Shown piece by piece: positions 1 through 6,908 of a stretch of DNA of 41,803 bases. Both the position numbers and the translations under genes were made by a program. The notes under the pieces are model-generated. The model was not told the origin of the DNA and made no database searches. It saw only the letters and a program-made list of their open reading frames with translations. The stretch comes from an uncultured Eubacteriales bacterium (GTDB lineage: Bacteria > Bacillota > Clostridia > Oscillospirales > Oscillospiraceae): contig URLO01000013.1 in NCBI GenBank assembly GCA_900548625.1, positions 1 through 41,803 of the forward strand. The letters are read 5' to 3'. Every line of letters starts with the position of its first letter. Position 1 is the stretch's first letter.

Positions 1-1
1 G

Positions 2-73
2 CCTTTTCAAACGCGAACCCAGCCACGCGGTTCGCGTTTGAGAGCTTGTCAAAAAGACTTTTTTGACAAGCTC
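2..73. repeat. Right end of a dispersed palindromic intergenic repeat, copy 1
   Basis: This stretch matches 12305-12375 almost base for base. It holds two strong hairpins: 7-19 pairs with 29-41 (13 bp), and 42-55 pairs with 60-73 (14 bp, 4-nt loop). The left part of the element would lie beyond the window edge. The second hairpin is the first strong stem-loop pair region downstream of the serpin gene on the minus strand and may help end its transcription. There is no coding potential. Confidence 0.8.
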
Positions 74-78
74 GAAGT

Positions 79-107
79 CCCTTCCGGAATCCATGGTTCC
101 GGAAGGG
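79..107. terminator. Near-perfect palindrome downstream of the serpin gene
   Basis: CCCTTCCGGAA at 79-89 pairs with TTCCGGAAGGG at 97-107, and the loop itself contains CCATGG. It lies 29 bases after the serpin stop codon on the minus strand. It lacks a clean T-run on that strand, so it may be a weak terminator or an RNA-stabilising hairpin. It replaces the short AAACCGC/GCGGTTT hairpin found at the same place in the copy at 12376-12392. Confidence 0.45.
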
Positions 108-136
108 GCTTTCATGCTGCAATCATTCACGCTTTC

Positions 137-1528
137 TCAGTCCAGCGGGTTATTGACGATGCCCGCAAAGAGCGGCTGTTCGTTTTCCGCTGTGACAAGG
201 AACAGGAACGGACGGTCAAAGCAAAGGTCGATCACTTCGCTGACCATGGCGCGCCCCTCCACCCCTATCACGGTGAACGCCGCTGCCTCGCAGCCCTCCT
301 CGTCGATCTTCACGCGGGCGGCATGCTGCGCCTGCGTGACGGCAAGCGCCTCTGCATCCGCGGCCAGCGGCGTGAAGTCCGAAACGGATGCGTCAAACAC
401 ATCGCGGACGCCGAGCGCCATGAGGCCGTCCTTCAGGTCGAAGTCCGCCGAGACATCGAATTTGGGCAGGGTGAGGTTCACGGTCAGGCTTTTGCAGTTT
501 GCCCAGTCGCCGCCGGAGGCAAGAAAGCGCTGCGCCTCCTCGTCTGTGAGAAGCTGCTCGGGGGTGTGGCCCTCTCGCGGCAGGACGAGCCACATCGCGC
601 CGCCCATGTCAAAGCGGAGGCAGACTGCCTCAAATTTCTCGCCCCAGTAATAGCCCGCGGCATCGCCGCCGTGCATAAAATCGCACGTCACATCGCCGCT
701 GGGCGTGTGGAAGGTGTCGCTCCGGGTTGCATCCGCGTAGAACTCGTTTTGCCACGCGGCGCGGAAATAGAGCGTGGACGCCAGCGCAATGACGGTCTGC
801 GGACGCAGGGTGATGTTCTTCACCGCGTCCTTCAAGAGTCCGCCGGTCTGCTCGTTCAGCCAGCTTTGGAGCGCCTCGTTCAGCGCCGCGCTCCCCATTT
901 CGCCCCGGTACGACGCGGCGTGGTAGTGCTCCGCAAGCGCGTCCATCGTCTCCTGCCGGAAATCGATGTCCCGGTTCAGCCAGACAGACGAGCCGGGCAG
1001 GCACTTGGTCTGGCCGTCATCGCAGTATGTCGAGCTCCAGAGCGCGGAGGTCTTTTTCCGCTGGATCTCGATGCTCTCCGAGCCGAGAAGCGACAGGATC
1101 TGCGCGCGGCTCTCGCCGTCTGTACACTCCGCCAGCATGGCGAGCGCAAGATAGAGGCTCAGCGGCGAATAGACGCGGTTTTCTCCGTCTGTCCCGGCAA
1201 GATACTGCTGCGACGTGGTCAGGAAAAACGACTGCATTCCATCGCTCCAGCCGTCATCCAGCGCCAGACGGTCGGTGCGGTCGTCCTGCCACGCTTCGTA
1301 GGCGGCGTTGTACGCCTCCATGTCGAGCGTTCCGTCCTTCGCCTCATAGTCCTCGAAATTGGGCCGCTGCACCGCCTGCGGAAGCTCCGGCTTTGCAAGC
1401 AGCATTCCATCTGCATCCGGAAAATCCGCCGTCCCCGGCTCTCGCGTTCCGTTCTGTGTGCCTGCGGCACATGCGGCAAGCGAGCAAAGGCTCGCCAGCA
1501 CAAGGATCCAAGCCAAAAATCGTTTCAT
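137..1528 (-). CDS. Serpin-family lipoprotein (serine protease inhibitor)
   Basis: The 463-residue protein starts with a lipoprotein signal peptide ending in LAAC (Cys20), so it should be anchored on the outer face of the membrane. The rest is a serpin fold. The hinge EEGCEAAA at about residues 410-417 matches the inhibitory pattern (Gly at P15, small residues at P12-P10), although P14 is Cys rather than Thr or Ser. The C-terminal signature FDRPFLF and the final FAGIVNNP are typical. Counting from the hinge puts P1 at Arg426, suggesting trypsin-like targets. Counting back from the conserved PF puts P1 at Val429, because the loop is about three residues longer than in antitrypsin. Insertions near residues 40-90 precede the domain. 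The start ATG has a GGGAGG ribosome site. The gene lies 90 bp after azlD with no clear promoter between, so read-through is likely. Family assignment is firm; the target protease is unknown. Confidence 0.9.
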   Translation of the reverse strand: MKRFLAWILVLASLCSLAACAAGTQNGTREPGTADFPDADGMLLAKPELPQAVQRPNFEDYEAKDGTLDMEAYNAAYEAWQDDRTDRLALDDGWSDGMQSFFLTTSQQYLAGTDGENRVYSPLSLYLALAMLAECTDGESRAQILSLLGSESIEIQRKKTSALWSSTYCDDGQTKCLPGSSVWLNRDIDFRQETMDALAEHYHAASYRGEMGSAALNEALQSWLNEQTGGLLKDAVKNITLRPQTVIALASTLYFRAAWQNEFYADATRSDTFHTPSGDVTCDFMHGGDAAGYYWGEKFEAVCLRFDMGGAMWLVLPREGHTPEQLLTDEEAQRFLASGGDWANCKSLTVNLTLPKFDVSADFDLKDGLMALGVRDVFDASVSDFTPLAADAEALAVTQAQHAARVKIDEEGCEAAAFTVIGVEGRAMVSEVIDLCFDRPFLFLVTAENEQPLFAGIVNNPLD

Positions 1529-1618
1529 ATCTGCGTCCTCCCTTTCGTGAAGCAGTATTGTGCCCTTCTGACCATAAAGACGCAGTTTTTTGCGGCTGGT
1601 TGCACCGCGCCGAAAAAT

Positions 1619-1930
1619 TTACGGCAGCAATACATAGAGCGCAAGATCCACTGCGACGGCCGCCAGCACACAGACGATGACCGGCACACGCTTCCACGCA
1701 AGAAGGCCGGCCGCCGCGCCGCCCGCAAGGCCGATGTAGGGTCTTGCGGCGTCCATCGTGAGAATGCCGGGGAAAATGAGCGCCGCCATCGCGGTATAAG
1801 GAACAAGCTGAAGAAATTTCTCCGCCTTCGGGCCGAAGTGCAGCTTTTCCAGCAGCACGGCGGGCAGCATGCGCGGAATATAGGTCACCAGCATCATGCC
1901 GAGGATCAGGATCAGAATGTCAGTCCTCAT
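1619..1930 (-). CDS. azlD: AzlD-family branched-chain amino acid exporter, small subunit
   Basis: This is a 103-residue membrane protein with about four hydrophobic segments, matching the small AzlD subunit that works with AzlC to export branched-chain amino acids and analogues. The N-terminal TYIPRMLP motif is characteristic. I chose the ATG at 1930, which overlaps the end of azlC by 11 bases and has AAAGGAG seven bases upstream. A longer reading frame up to 1960 is open but lacks a ribosome site. Overlap with azlC supports co-translation of the two subunits. Confidence 0.9.
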   Translation of the reverse strand: MRTDILILILGMMLVTYIPRMLPAVLLEKLHFGPKAEKFLQLVPYTAMAALIFPGILTMDAARPYIGLAGGAAAGLLAWKRVPVIVCVLAAVAVDLALYVLLP

Positions 1931-2639
1931 GGTACAGCTCCTTTCCCGGCAACTCCACAAACGGCACGCCGACCGCCGCGCCGACGAGCGTTGCCACGAC
2001 CAGCGCCCATCCGGGTGTCAGAAGCCGTGACAGCAGCGCATTGATCGCCGCTGTAAACACGACCAGCAGCGCAAGCCGCCCGTTGCCGTGCAGACTCGGC
2101 ATCAAAAGCGCAATGAACATCGCATACATCGCGATGCCGAGCGCCGCCGTCAGAAGCGGCGGCAGAAAATCGGACGCGACCGCGCCGATAAACGTTCCGA
2201 GATTACACGCCAGATAGGAGACGAGCGACATGCCGAAAAAGACCAGTCCCGGGTGCTCTGTGCGCTTCTGGACGGCATGGATGGCAAAGACCTCGTCGGT
2301 CACGCCGAACGCCAGAAGCATCTTAAACGGACGCTTTTCCCGTTTCAGGTCGTTCATGACACAGGCCGACATAATAAAATAGCGCAGGTTCAGGATGAAC
2401 GTCGTCAGCAGGATCGCCGCGACGCCAGCACCCTGCGCATTCATGCCGACTGCCATCATCTGGCTGGCGCCCGCATGGACACAGGCGGACATCAGGCATG
2501 TTTCAAGCACGGAAAATCCCGCCTGACGCGCGATCAGCGCATAGGCGATGCCGGCCGGGATATAACCGAGAATGACGGGCGCACCAAGATGCACCCCGAG
2601 ACGAAATGCGGCAAGGCCGCCTGTTTTTTTCTTACTCAT
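1920..2639 (-). CDS. azlC: AzlC-family branched-chain amino acid exporter, large subunit
   Basis: The 239-residue integral membrane protein has the AzlC pattern: the N-terminal LGYIPAGIAYALIARQAG segment, then ACVHAGASQMMAVGM, then a conserved LNLRYFIMS stretch. With AzlD it forms an exporter for branched-chain amino acids (known for the family as AzlCD/YgaZH). Its ATG overlaps the stop of the upstream acetyltransferase gene in an ATGA arrangement, and its 3' end overlaps azlD, so the three are one operon. The exported compound cannot be read from the sequence. Confidence 0.92.
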   Translation of the reverse strand: MSKKKTGGLAAFRLGVHLGAPVILGYIPAGIAYALIARQAGFSVLETCLMSACVHAGASQMMAVGMNAQGAGVAAILLTTFILNLRYFIMSACVMNDLKREKRPFKMLLAFGVTDEVFAIHAVQKRTEHPGLVFFGMSLVSYLACNLGTFIGAVASDFLPPLLTAALGIAMYAMFIALLMPSLHGNGRLALLVVFTAAINALLSRLLTPGWALVVATLVGAAVGVPFVELPGKELYHED

Positions 2640-3157
2640 AGCGCCTGCACTTTCTCCGCATCAAACGGCGGCAGCACCTTTTGCAGGAACACCGCATCGA
2701 GCCAGCGGCCGAATTTGAAGCCGGACTTATAGAGCCGCCCGACCTCGCGGTAGCCGTGACGCGCATGAAAGGCCAGACTGTGCTCGTTTTCCTCTGTGAC
2801 GATGGCAACAAGATTTCGAAGCCCCTGCTGCTCCGCGAGGCGCTCAACGGCGGCAAGCAGGCTTGCGCCGGCGCCGCGGCCGAGGCAGTCATGGGCAAGA
2901 TAGATCGACAGGTCAGCCGTGTAGCGATAGGCCGAGCGCTCGTGATAAGCATCCAGATAGGCATAGCCGATGACCGCGCCGTCCTCCTCCGCGACCAGAT
3001 ACGGATAGCCCGCGCAGATGCGGCGCACCCGTTCGGAAAAGGCTGCAAGGCTCAGAGGTTCTTCTTCAAATGTGATCGTCGTATGCTCGATATAATAATT
3101 GTAGATCGCAAGGCAGGCCGCAATGTCCCTGTCCTCGATCGGGCGGATCCGCAGCAT
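2636..3157 (-). CDS. GNAT N-acetyltransferase, phosphinothricin acetyltransferase-like
   Basis: The protein is 173 residues if it starts at the ATG at 3157, where GGAGAG sits seven bases upstream. The frame stays open to 3196 without better support. It resembles the Pat/Bar/YwnH subgroup, which acetylates amino-group substrates such as methionine sulfoximine or phosphinothricin. Visible features are the N-terminal IRPIEDRDI start, the acetyl-CoA loop RGAGA at about residues 94-98, TEENEHSLAFHARHGY, and the KSGFKFGRWLD ending of the subgroup. It overlaps azlC by four bases. An acetyltransferase for amino-acid analogues co-expressed with an amino-acid exporter would make sense as a detoxification pair, but that is inference. 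Confidence 0.88.
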   Translation of the reverse strand: MLRIRPIEDRDIAACLAIYNYYIEHTTITFEEEPLSLAAFSERVRRICAGYPYLVAEEDGAVIGYAYLDAYHERSAYRYTADLSIYLAHDCLGRGAGASLLAAVERLAEQQGLRNLVAIVTEENEHSLAFHARHGYREVGRLYKSGFKFGRWLDAVFLQKVLPPFDAEKVQAL

Positions 3158-3217
3158 AGGCATTCTCTCCATGTTCGTATGCAAGCATGTGCACACAGAA
3201 TTTGGTGGTTATGATAT

Positions 3218-3246
3218 ATGATAACAGGATATCATCTGCTTTTCAA
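3218..3246 (-). promoter_or_regulatory. Sigma-A-type promoter for the GNAT-azlC-azlD operon
   Basis: Read on the minus strand, TTGAAA (3246-3241) is followed after 17 bases by TATCAT (3223-3218), about 60 bases before the acetyltransferase start. The surrounding sequence is much richer in A and T than the genes. Confidence 0.6.
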
Positions 3247-3325
3247 TTGCAAATTGTGCAAAATGCATGCAAAATACAGAGAGAGACTGGATCTCTCCAG
3301 CCTCTTGTGTACATATGTGCATGTT

Positions 3326-4213
3326 TTACGCCTCGCGGACGTCCTTGCCGCCCTCAAAAAACAGCGCGACCGCGCCCGGCCCGAGATACGAGCCGGTGAC
3401 AGGCTCATACCGGAGGACCATCATTTTTCTCGGCTGCGCGATCTTGCAGATCATCTCCGCGAGTTCCTCCGCATCCTGCTTGCAGTCGGTATAGACGACG
3501 CTGACGATGCGCTTTGCCGCATCCGTCACGAGCTTCGCGTAACGCTCGGCGAGGGCCGCAAGCGCCGCCTTTCTGCCGCGTGTTTTTCCGCAGACGACAA
3601 GCTCGCCGCGGTCGTTGCCCTTGAGCAGCGGCCGGATGCCGAGCACCGTGCCGATCACGGCCTTCGCACCGGACAGACGTCCGCCGCGGCTGAGATACAT
3701 AAGATCATCCAGCAGAACGCCCTGATACATGCAGGCGCGCTCGTCAAGAAGGCGGTCTGCGATCTCGTTGATGCCGAGCCCCTCCGCTCTCCACTCAACA
3801 GCGTGCATCACCGGAATGCCCTCGCCCATCGAGGCGCCGAGGGTATCGACCGTTCGGATCGTGCGTTCGGGGAACGTCTCGCGAAGCTGCGCGGCAGCGA
3901 TCTCCGACGAGGCATACGAGCCGCTGATGCCCGAGGACATGCCGACAAACAGGATGTCATTTCCAGCCTCCAGAACCGGCGTGAACGCATCGATATAGCG
4001 CTGCGGCGGGACCTGCGACGTGGTCACGCGCTCGCCCTTCTTCATCGCGGCAAAATAGGCGTCCGCCTCCTTGGCGTTAAATTCCTCCGTATCCATGCAG
4101 AAGTGTTCCTCTCCGAAAACATGGTAGGAAAGCGGGATGACGACGAGCCCATGCTCCTTGGTATATGGCGTCGGCAGGTTTGCCGAGGTGTCCGTTGCGA
4201 TTACAAAGCCCAT
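3326..4213 (-). CDS. DegV-family fatty-acid-binding protein
   Basis: The 295-residue protein has the DegV fold hallmarks: the N-terminal FVIATDTSANLP segment, TTSQVPP in the fatty-acid head-group loop, SSGISGSYASS, TVDTLGASMGEG, and YLSRGGRLSGAKA. Family members (FakB) bind a single fatty acid and present it to the kinase FakA for phosphorylation. No fakA is in the window. The ATG at 4213 is preceded by GGAGG at 4219-4223, so I prefer it to the upstream ATG at 4237. The gene has its own promoter and a 168-bp gap to the next gene, so it is probably transcribed alone. Confidence 0.9.
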   Translation of the reverse strand: MGFVIATDTSANLPTPYTKEHGLVVIPLSYHVFGEEHFCMDTEEFNAKEADAYFAAMKKGERVTTSQVPPQRYIDAFTPVLEAGNDILFVGMSSGISGSYASSEIAAAQLRETFPERTIRTVDTLGASMGEGIPVMHAVEWRAEGLGINEIADRLLDERACMYQGVLLDDLMYLSRGGRLSGAKAVIGTVLGIRPLLKGNDRGELVVCGKTRGRKAALAALAERYAKLVTDAAKRIVSVVYTDCKQDAEELAEMICKIAQPRKMMVLRYEPVTGSYLGPGAVALFFEGGKDVREA

Positions 4214-4252
4214 TTCAGCCTCCGTGTAAGCATTCATCTAATTTTTAAAATC

Positions 4253-4281
4253 AGATTATCACGTTTATAATACGATGTCAA
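4253..4281 (-). promoter_or_regulatory. Sigma-A-type promoter for the DegV gene
   Basis: On the minus strand, TTGACA (4281-4276) is followed by a 17-base spacer and TAATCT (4258-4253), about 40 bases before the chosen start codon. Confidence 0.7.
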
Positions 4282-4303
4282 CACGCAATTACAGTACAGC
4301 ATC

Positions 4304-4332
4304 TTGTCAAGCGTCCGCTCTGCTGCTATAAT
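4304..4332 (+). promoter_or_regulatory. Sigma-A-type promoter for the DUF1836 gene
   Basis: TTGTCA (4304-4309), a 17-base spacer and a perfect TATAAT (4327-4332). Transcription would begin near 4339, downstream of the ATG at 4336, which supports starting the gene at 4378. It is divergent from the DegV promoter, with only about 22 bases between the two -35 elements. Confidence 0.8.
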
Positions 4333-4377
4333 ACAATGTATCATGGATCCGGAATCGTTTCAGAAATGGAGGCGCCT

Positions 4378-5019
4378 ATGCGCTACGACAATCGGCTGAC
4401 CGCGGCAAAGCTCCGCCGCTGGGAGACCTACCTTCACGACTATCGCCTGCCGAGCTGGGAGGAGATCCCCGATCTCGGTCTTTATATGGAGCAGGTGCTT
4501 GCGCTGCTGCGGCAATATCTCGACTATCTGCCGCCGGAGCTCAAGGACGAGCAGTTCATCACCGCCGCCACCATCAACAACTATGTCCGCAACCGCTTCA
4601 TGCCGGAGCCGTGCCGGAAAAAATACTACCGCGTTCACATCGCATATCTCATCATGATCTGCACGCTCAAGCAGACGCTCAGCATCGCAACGCTGCACAG
4701 CATGATCCCTGTCGGCCTGTCGGAGCAGGAGGTGCGTGAGATCTACAGCGCATATGCGGAAAAGCACCGGCTGGCCGCCGAGTATTTCATCCAGCAGGTG
4801 CGGCTGGCCGCAGGCCCGATCCTTGCGCACGAAAGAACGCAGTTCGCGCTTGCCACATCGGAGACGTCGGAGCTCATTTCCGAGATCGCCATTCTCAGCG
4901 GTCTTTCCCGTCTCCTTGCGGAAAAGCTCCTGCTGCTGGAGGGCAAGGATCTGGAAACGTATCCGAAAAGTGCGCTGGAGATCACAAAGTCCGACCATCC
5001 GGACGCTGCCGGCAAATAG
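4378..5019 (+). CDS. DUF1836 domain protein
   Basis: This 213-residue soluble protein has the DUF1836 layout: an N-terminal segment around WEEIPDLGLYMEQVLALL, then FITAATINNYVRNRFMPEP, which reads like a MerR-type helix-turn-helix, then a helical C-terminal half. The family is common in Firmicutes and its function is not established. The DNA-binding idea is inference from the first half. The start at 4378 has GGAGG at 4368-4372 and lies downstream of the predicted transcription start. The gene appears monocistronic, because the next gene has its own strong promoter. Confidence 0.85.
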   Translation: MRYDNRLTAAKLRRWETYLHDYRLPSWEEIPDLGLYMEQVLALLRQYLDYLPPELKDEQFITAATINNYVRNRFMPEPCRKKYYRVHIAYLIMICTLKQTLSIATLHSMIPVGLSEQEVREIYSAYAEKHRLAAEYFIQQVRLAAGPILAHERTQFALATSETSELISEIAILSGLSRLLAEKLLLLEGKDLETYPKSALEITKSDHPDAAGK

Positions 5020-5053
5020 CGGCCGGTTTGCTTTACCGGGGCGTATGCAGCGG

Positions 5054-5079
5054 GCCGCATCCGGCGCGGCTTTCGTTTT
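5054..5079 (+). terminator. Weak intrinsic terminator after the DUF1836 gene
   Basis: GCCGC at 5054-5058 pairs with GCGGC at 5066-5070 and is followed by TTTCGTTTT. The stem is only five base pairs, so termination may be partial. Confidence 0.35.
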
Positions 5080-5086
5080 ACATAAC

Positions 5087-5115
5087 TTGACACGCTCGCT
5101 GGAAGCACGTATAAT
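5087..5115 (+). promoter_or_regulatory. Consensus sigma-A promoter for the TPR/LRR gene
   Basis: TTGACA (5087-5092), a 17-base spacer and TATAAT (5110-5115): a perfect consensus match, unusual in this GC-rich background. It suggests strong constitutive transcription. The predicted start near 5122 leaves a leader of about 30 bases. Confidence 0.88.
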
Positions 5116-5153
5116 GTATCTGATTTATTCTACGACGAATGGGAGCGTCCCCA

Positions 5154-6845
5154 ATGAAAAAACACACCGTCCGAAATGTCATCCTGCTGGTTCTGGCCGC
5201 CGCGCTTCTGATCGGCGCCTGCCTGTTTTTCTTTGTTTTCCGAAAAGATCTGACCGCAAGCGTGCTGATCTACTGGGGCGACCGTTTTGAGCAGTCCGGC
5301 CGCTACAACCGCACCATCGCCTTTTACCGGCAGGCCCAGAAGCTCCAGCCGGAGGATGAGACCATCCCCCGCCGGCTCGCAAAGGCGTATATTCTCAGCG
5401 GGAACTACACCAAGGCTGAGTACACGCTGGTCAGCGCCATCACGCGCGACCCCGAATCGGTCGAGCTGTATGCGGAGCTTTCCCGCACATACGTCGCGCA
5501 GGACAAGCTCATGGATGCCGAGCAGATGCTTGGCAGCATCGCAAACGAGTCTGTGAAGGCCGCCATCGAGGCGCTTCGCCCGGCAACGCCGGTTTTGACG
5601 CCGGAGAGCGGCTATTACAGCGAGTATATCGATGTCTCCGCGTACAGTGCTTCCGGCTCGGTCTATCTCACCGCGACGACCGATTTCCCGTCGCTTGCGA
5701 CGGATCTCTATACCGGCCCTGTCACGCTGCCCGGCGGCGAATCGACCGTCATTGCCATCTCTGTGGACGCAAACGGTCTTGTCAGCCGCGCGGCCTATGC
5801 GGGCTACACGGTCGGAAATGTGGTCGAGGCGATCACGCTCGAGGATCGCGCGGTGGACGCCGCTGTGCGCGAGCAGCTCGGAAAGGCCGCAAGCGACGAG
5901 ATCATGTCCGACGAGCTTTGGGAGATCGAGGCGTTCACCGTCCCCGAGGAGACGCAGTCCCTCAGTGACCTGCGCTTCTTTACGGGTCTTCAGGCCCTCA
6001 CCATCCACAATGCGCCCTCGACGCTCGATTTGAGCATCATCGGCACGCTGACAACGCTCCGCACACTGGATCTCACGGGCTGCACGCTCTCGCAGAGCAT
6101 GCTGGAGACGGTCGGGACCCTCCCCGATCTCACGAGCCTGACGCTCAGCAACTGCGCCATTGAGTCGATCAATCCGCTGGTCGGTCTGACCAAGCTCAAG
6201 ATGCTCAATCTGACGAACAACACCATCTCCGACATCACCGCCGTCTCGTCCATGACGGAGCTGCGCGAGCTGCATCTGACCAACAATCCCATCAGCTCCA
6301 TCACATATCTCAACAACTGCCTGCTGCTTGAGAAGCTGTATGTCGAAAACTGCGGCATTTCCAAGCTGTCGAGTCTCGCCGGAAACACGAATCTTTCCGA
6401 GCTGTATGCCTCGAACAACGAGATCAGCGACATTTCTGTGCTGGCGGACTGCACGGCGCTCTCCGTCATCGATCTGAGTGAGAACAAGCTCAGCGACATC
6501 TCCGTTCTGACGAATTTCCCGGAGCTTGTCAATTTCAAGGCCAACAACAACCAGATCAAGGCCGTTCCGAAATTTGACCCGGAGACATCGAAGCTCGTGC
6601 AGTTCAGCGCGAACTACAATGAGATCGAGGATGTATCCGGCTTTGCAAAGCTGCTCTATCTCAACTATATCCGCGTGGACTACAACAAGGTCAAGGACAT
6701 CTCGTGTCTCAAGGACTGCTATAACCTCATTCAGATCGACGTGTGGGACAACCCCGTTGACACCAAGAGCATCCCCGACCTTCAGGAGATCGGCATCATC
6801 GTCAATTACAATCCGACGTATGAGCCGCCCAAGGAGGCTGCATAG
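5154..6845 (+). CDS. Membrane-anchored TPR and leucine-rich-repeat surface protein
   Basis: The 563-residue protein has one N-terminal hydrophobic segment (about residues 7-29) with no clear cleavage site, so it is probably an uncleaved anchor with the rest outside the cell. In order it then shows TPR-like helices (about 40-150, including GRYNRTIAFYRQAQKLQPED), a chitobiase/hexosaminidase C-terminal-type beta domain (about 150-222, YYSEYIDVSAY), and at least ten SDS22/internalin-type leucine-rich repeats (about 250-550) of the form LKMLNLTNNTISDI. Such repeats usually bind proteins, so a scaffold or adhesion role is likely; the ligand is unknown. I chose the ATG at 5154, which has GGGAG eight bases upstream, over the ATG at 5139. 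It ends before a strong bidirectional terminator. Confidence 0.88.
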   Translation: MKKHTVRNVILLVLAAALLIGACLFFFVFRKDLTASVLIYWGDRFEQSGRYNRTIAFYRQAQKLQPEDETIPRRLAKAYILSGNYTKAEYTLVSAITRDPESVELYAELSRTYVAQDKLMDAEQMLGSIANESVKAAIEALRPATPVLTPESGYYSEYIDVSAYSASGSVYLTATTDFPSLATDLYTGPVTLPGGESTVIAISVDANGLVSRAAYAGYTVGNVVEAITLEDRAVDAAVREQLGKAASDEIMSDELWEIEAFTVPEETQSLSDLRFFTGLQALTIHNAPSTLDLSIIGTLTTLRTLDLTGCTLSQSMLETVGTLPDLTSLTLSNCAIESINPLVGLTKLKMLNLTNNTISDITAVSSMTELRELHLTNNPISSITYLNNCLLLEKLYVENCGISKLSSLAGNTNLSELYASNNEISDISVLADCTALSVIDLSENKLSDISVLTNFPELVNFKANNNQIKAVPKFDPETSKLVQFSANYNEIEDVSGFAKLLYLNYIRVDYNKVKDISCLKDCYNLIQIDVWDNPVDTKSIPDLQEIGIIVNYNPTYEPPKEAA

Positions 6846-6866
6846 CAAAACGAAGTTTGAATCGAG

Positions 6867-6900
6867 AAAGCGCATCCGTGCGGCAGCACGGATGCGCTTT
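6867..6900. terminator. Bidirectional intrinsic terminator between the LRR gene and gltX
   Basis: A 15-bp perfect stem (6867-6881 with 6886-6900) with a GGCA loop. It has a TTTT run on the plus strand and a TTTC run on the minus strand. It sits between two convergent genes and can serve both. Confidence 0.9.
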
Positions 6901-6908
6901 TGCGTTTG

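Noticed and set aside
38..2044. 668-codon open frame on the plus strand opposite the serpin and azl genes
   Set aside because: It is rich in Arg, His and Cys, has no recognisable domain and lies antisense to well-supported genes. It is a shadow frame of GC-rich DNA.
5130..6875. 581-codon minus-strand frame opposite the LRR gene
   Set aside because: The apparent repeats in it mirror the leucine-rich repeats on the coding strand. It crosses the consensus promoter and the terminator.
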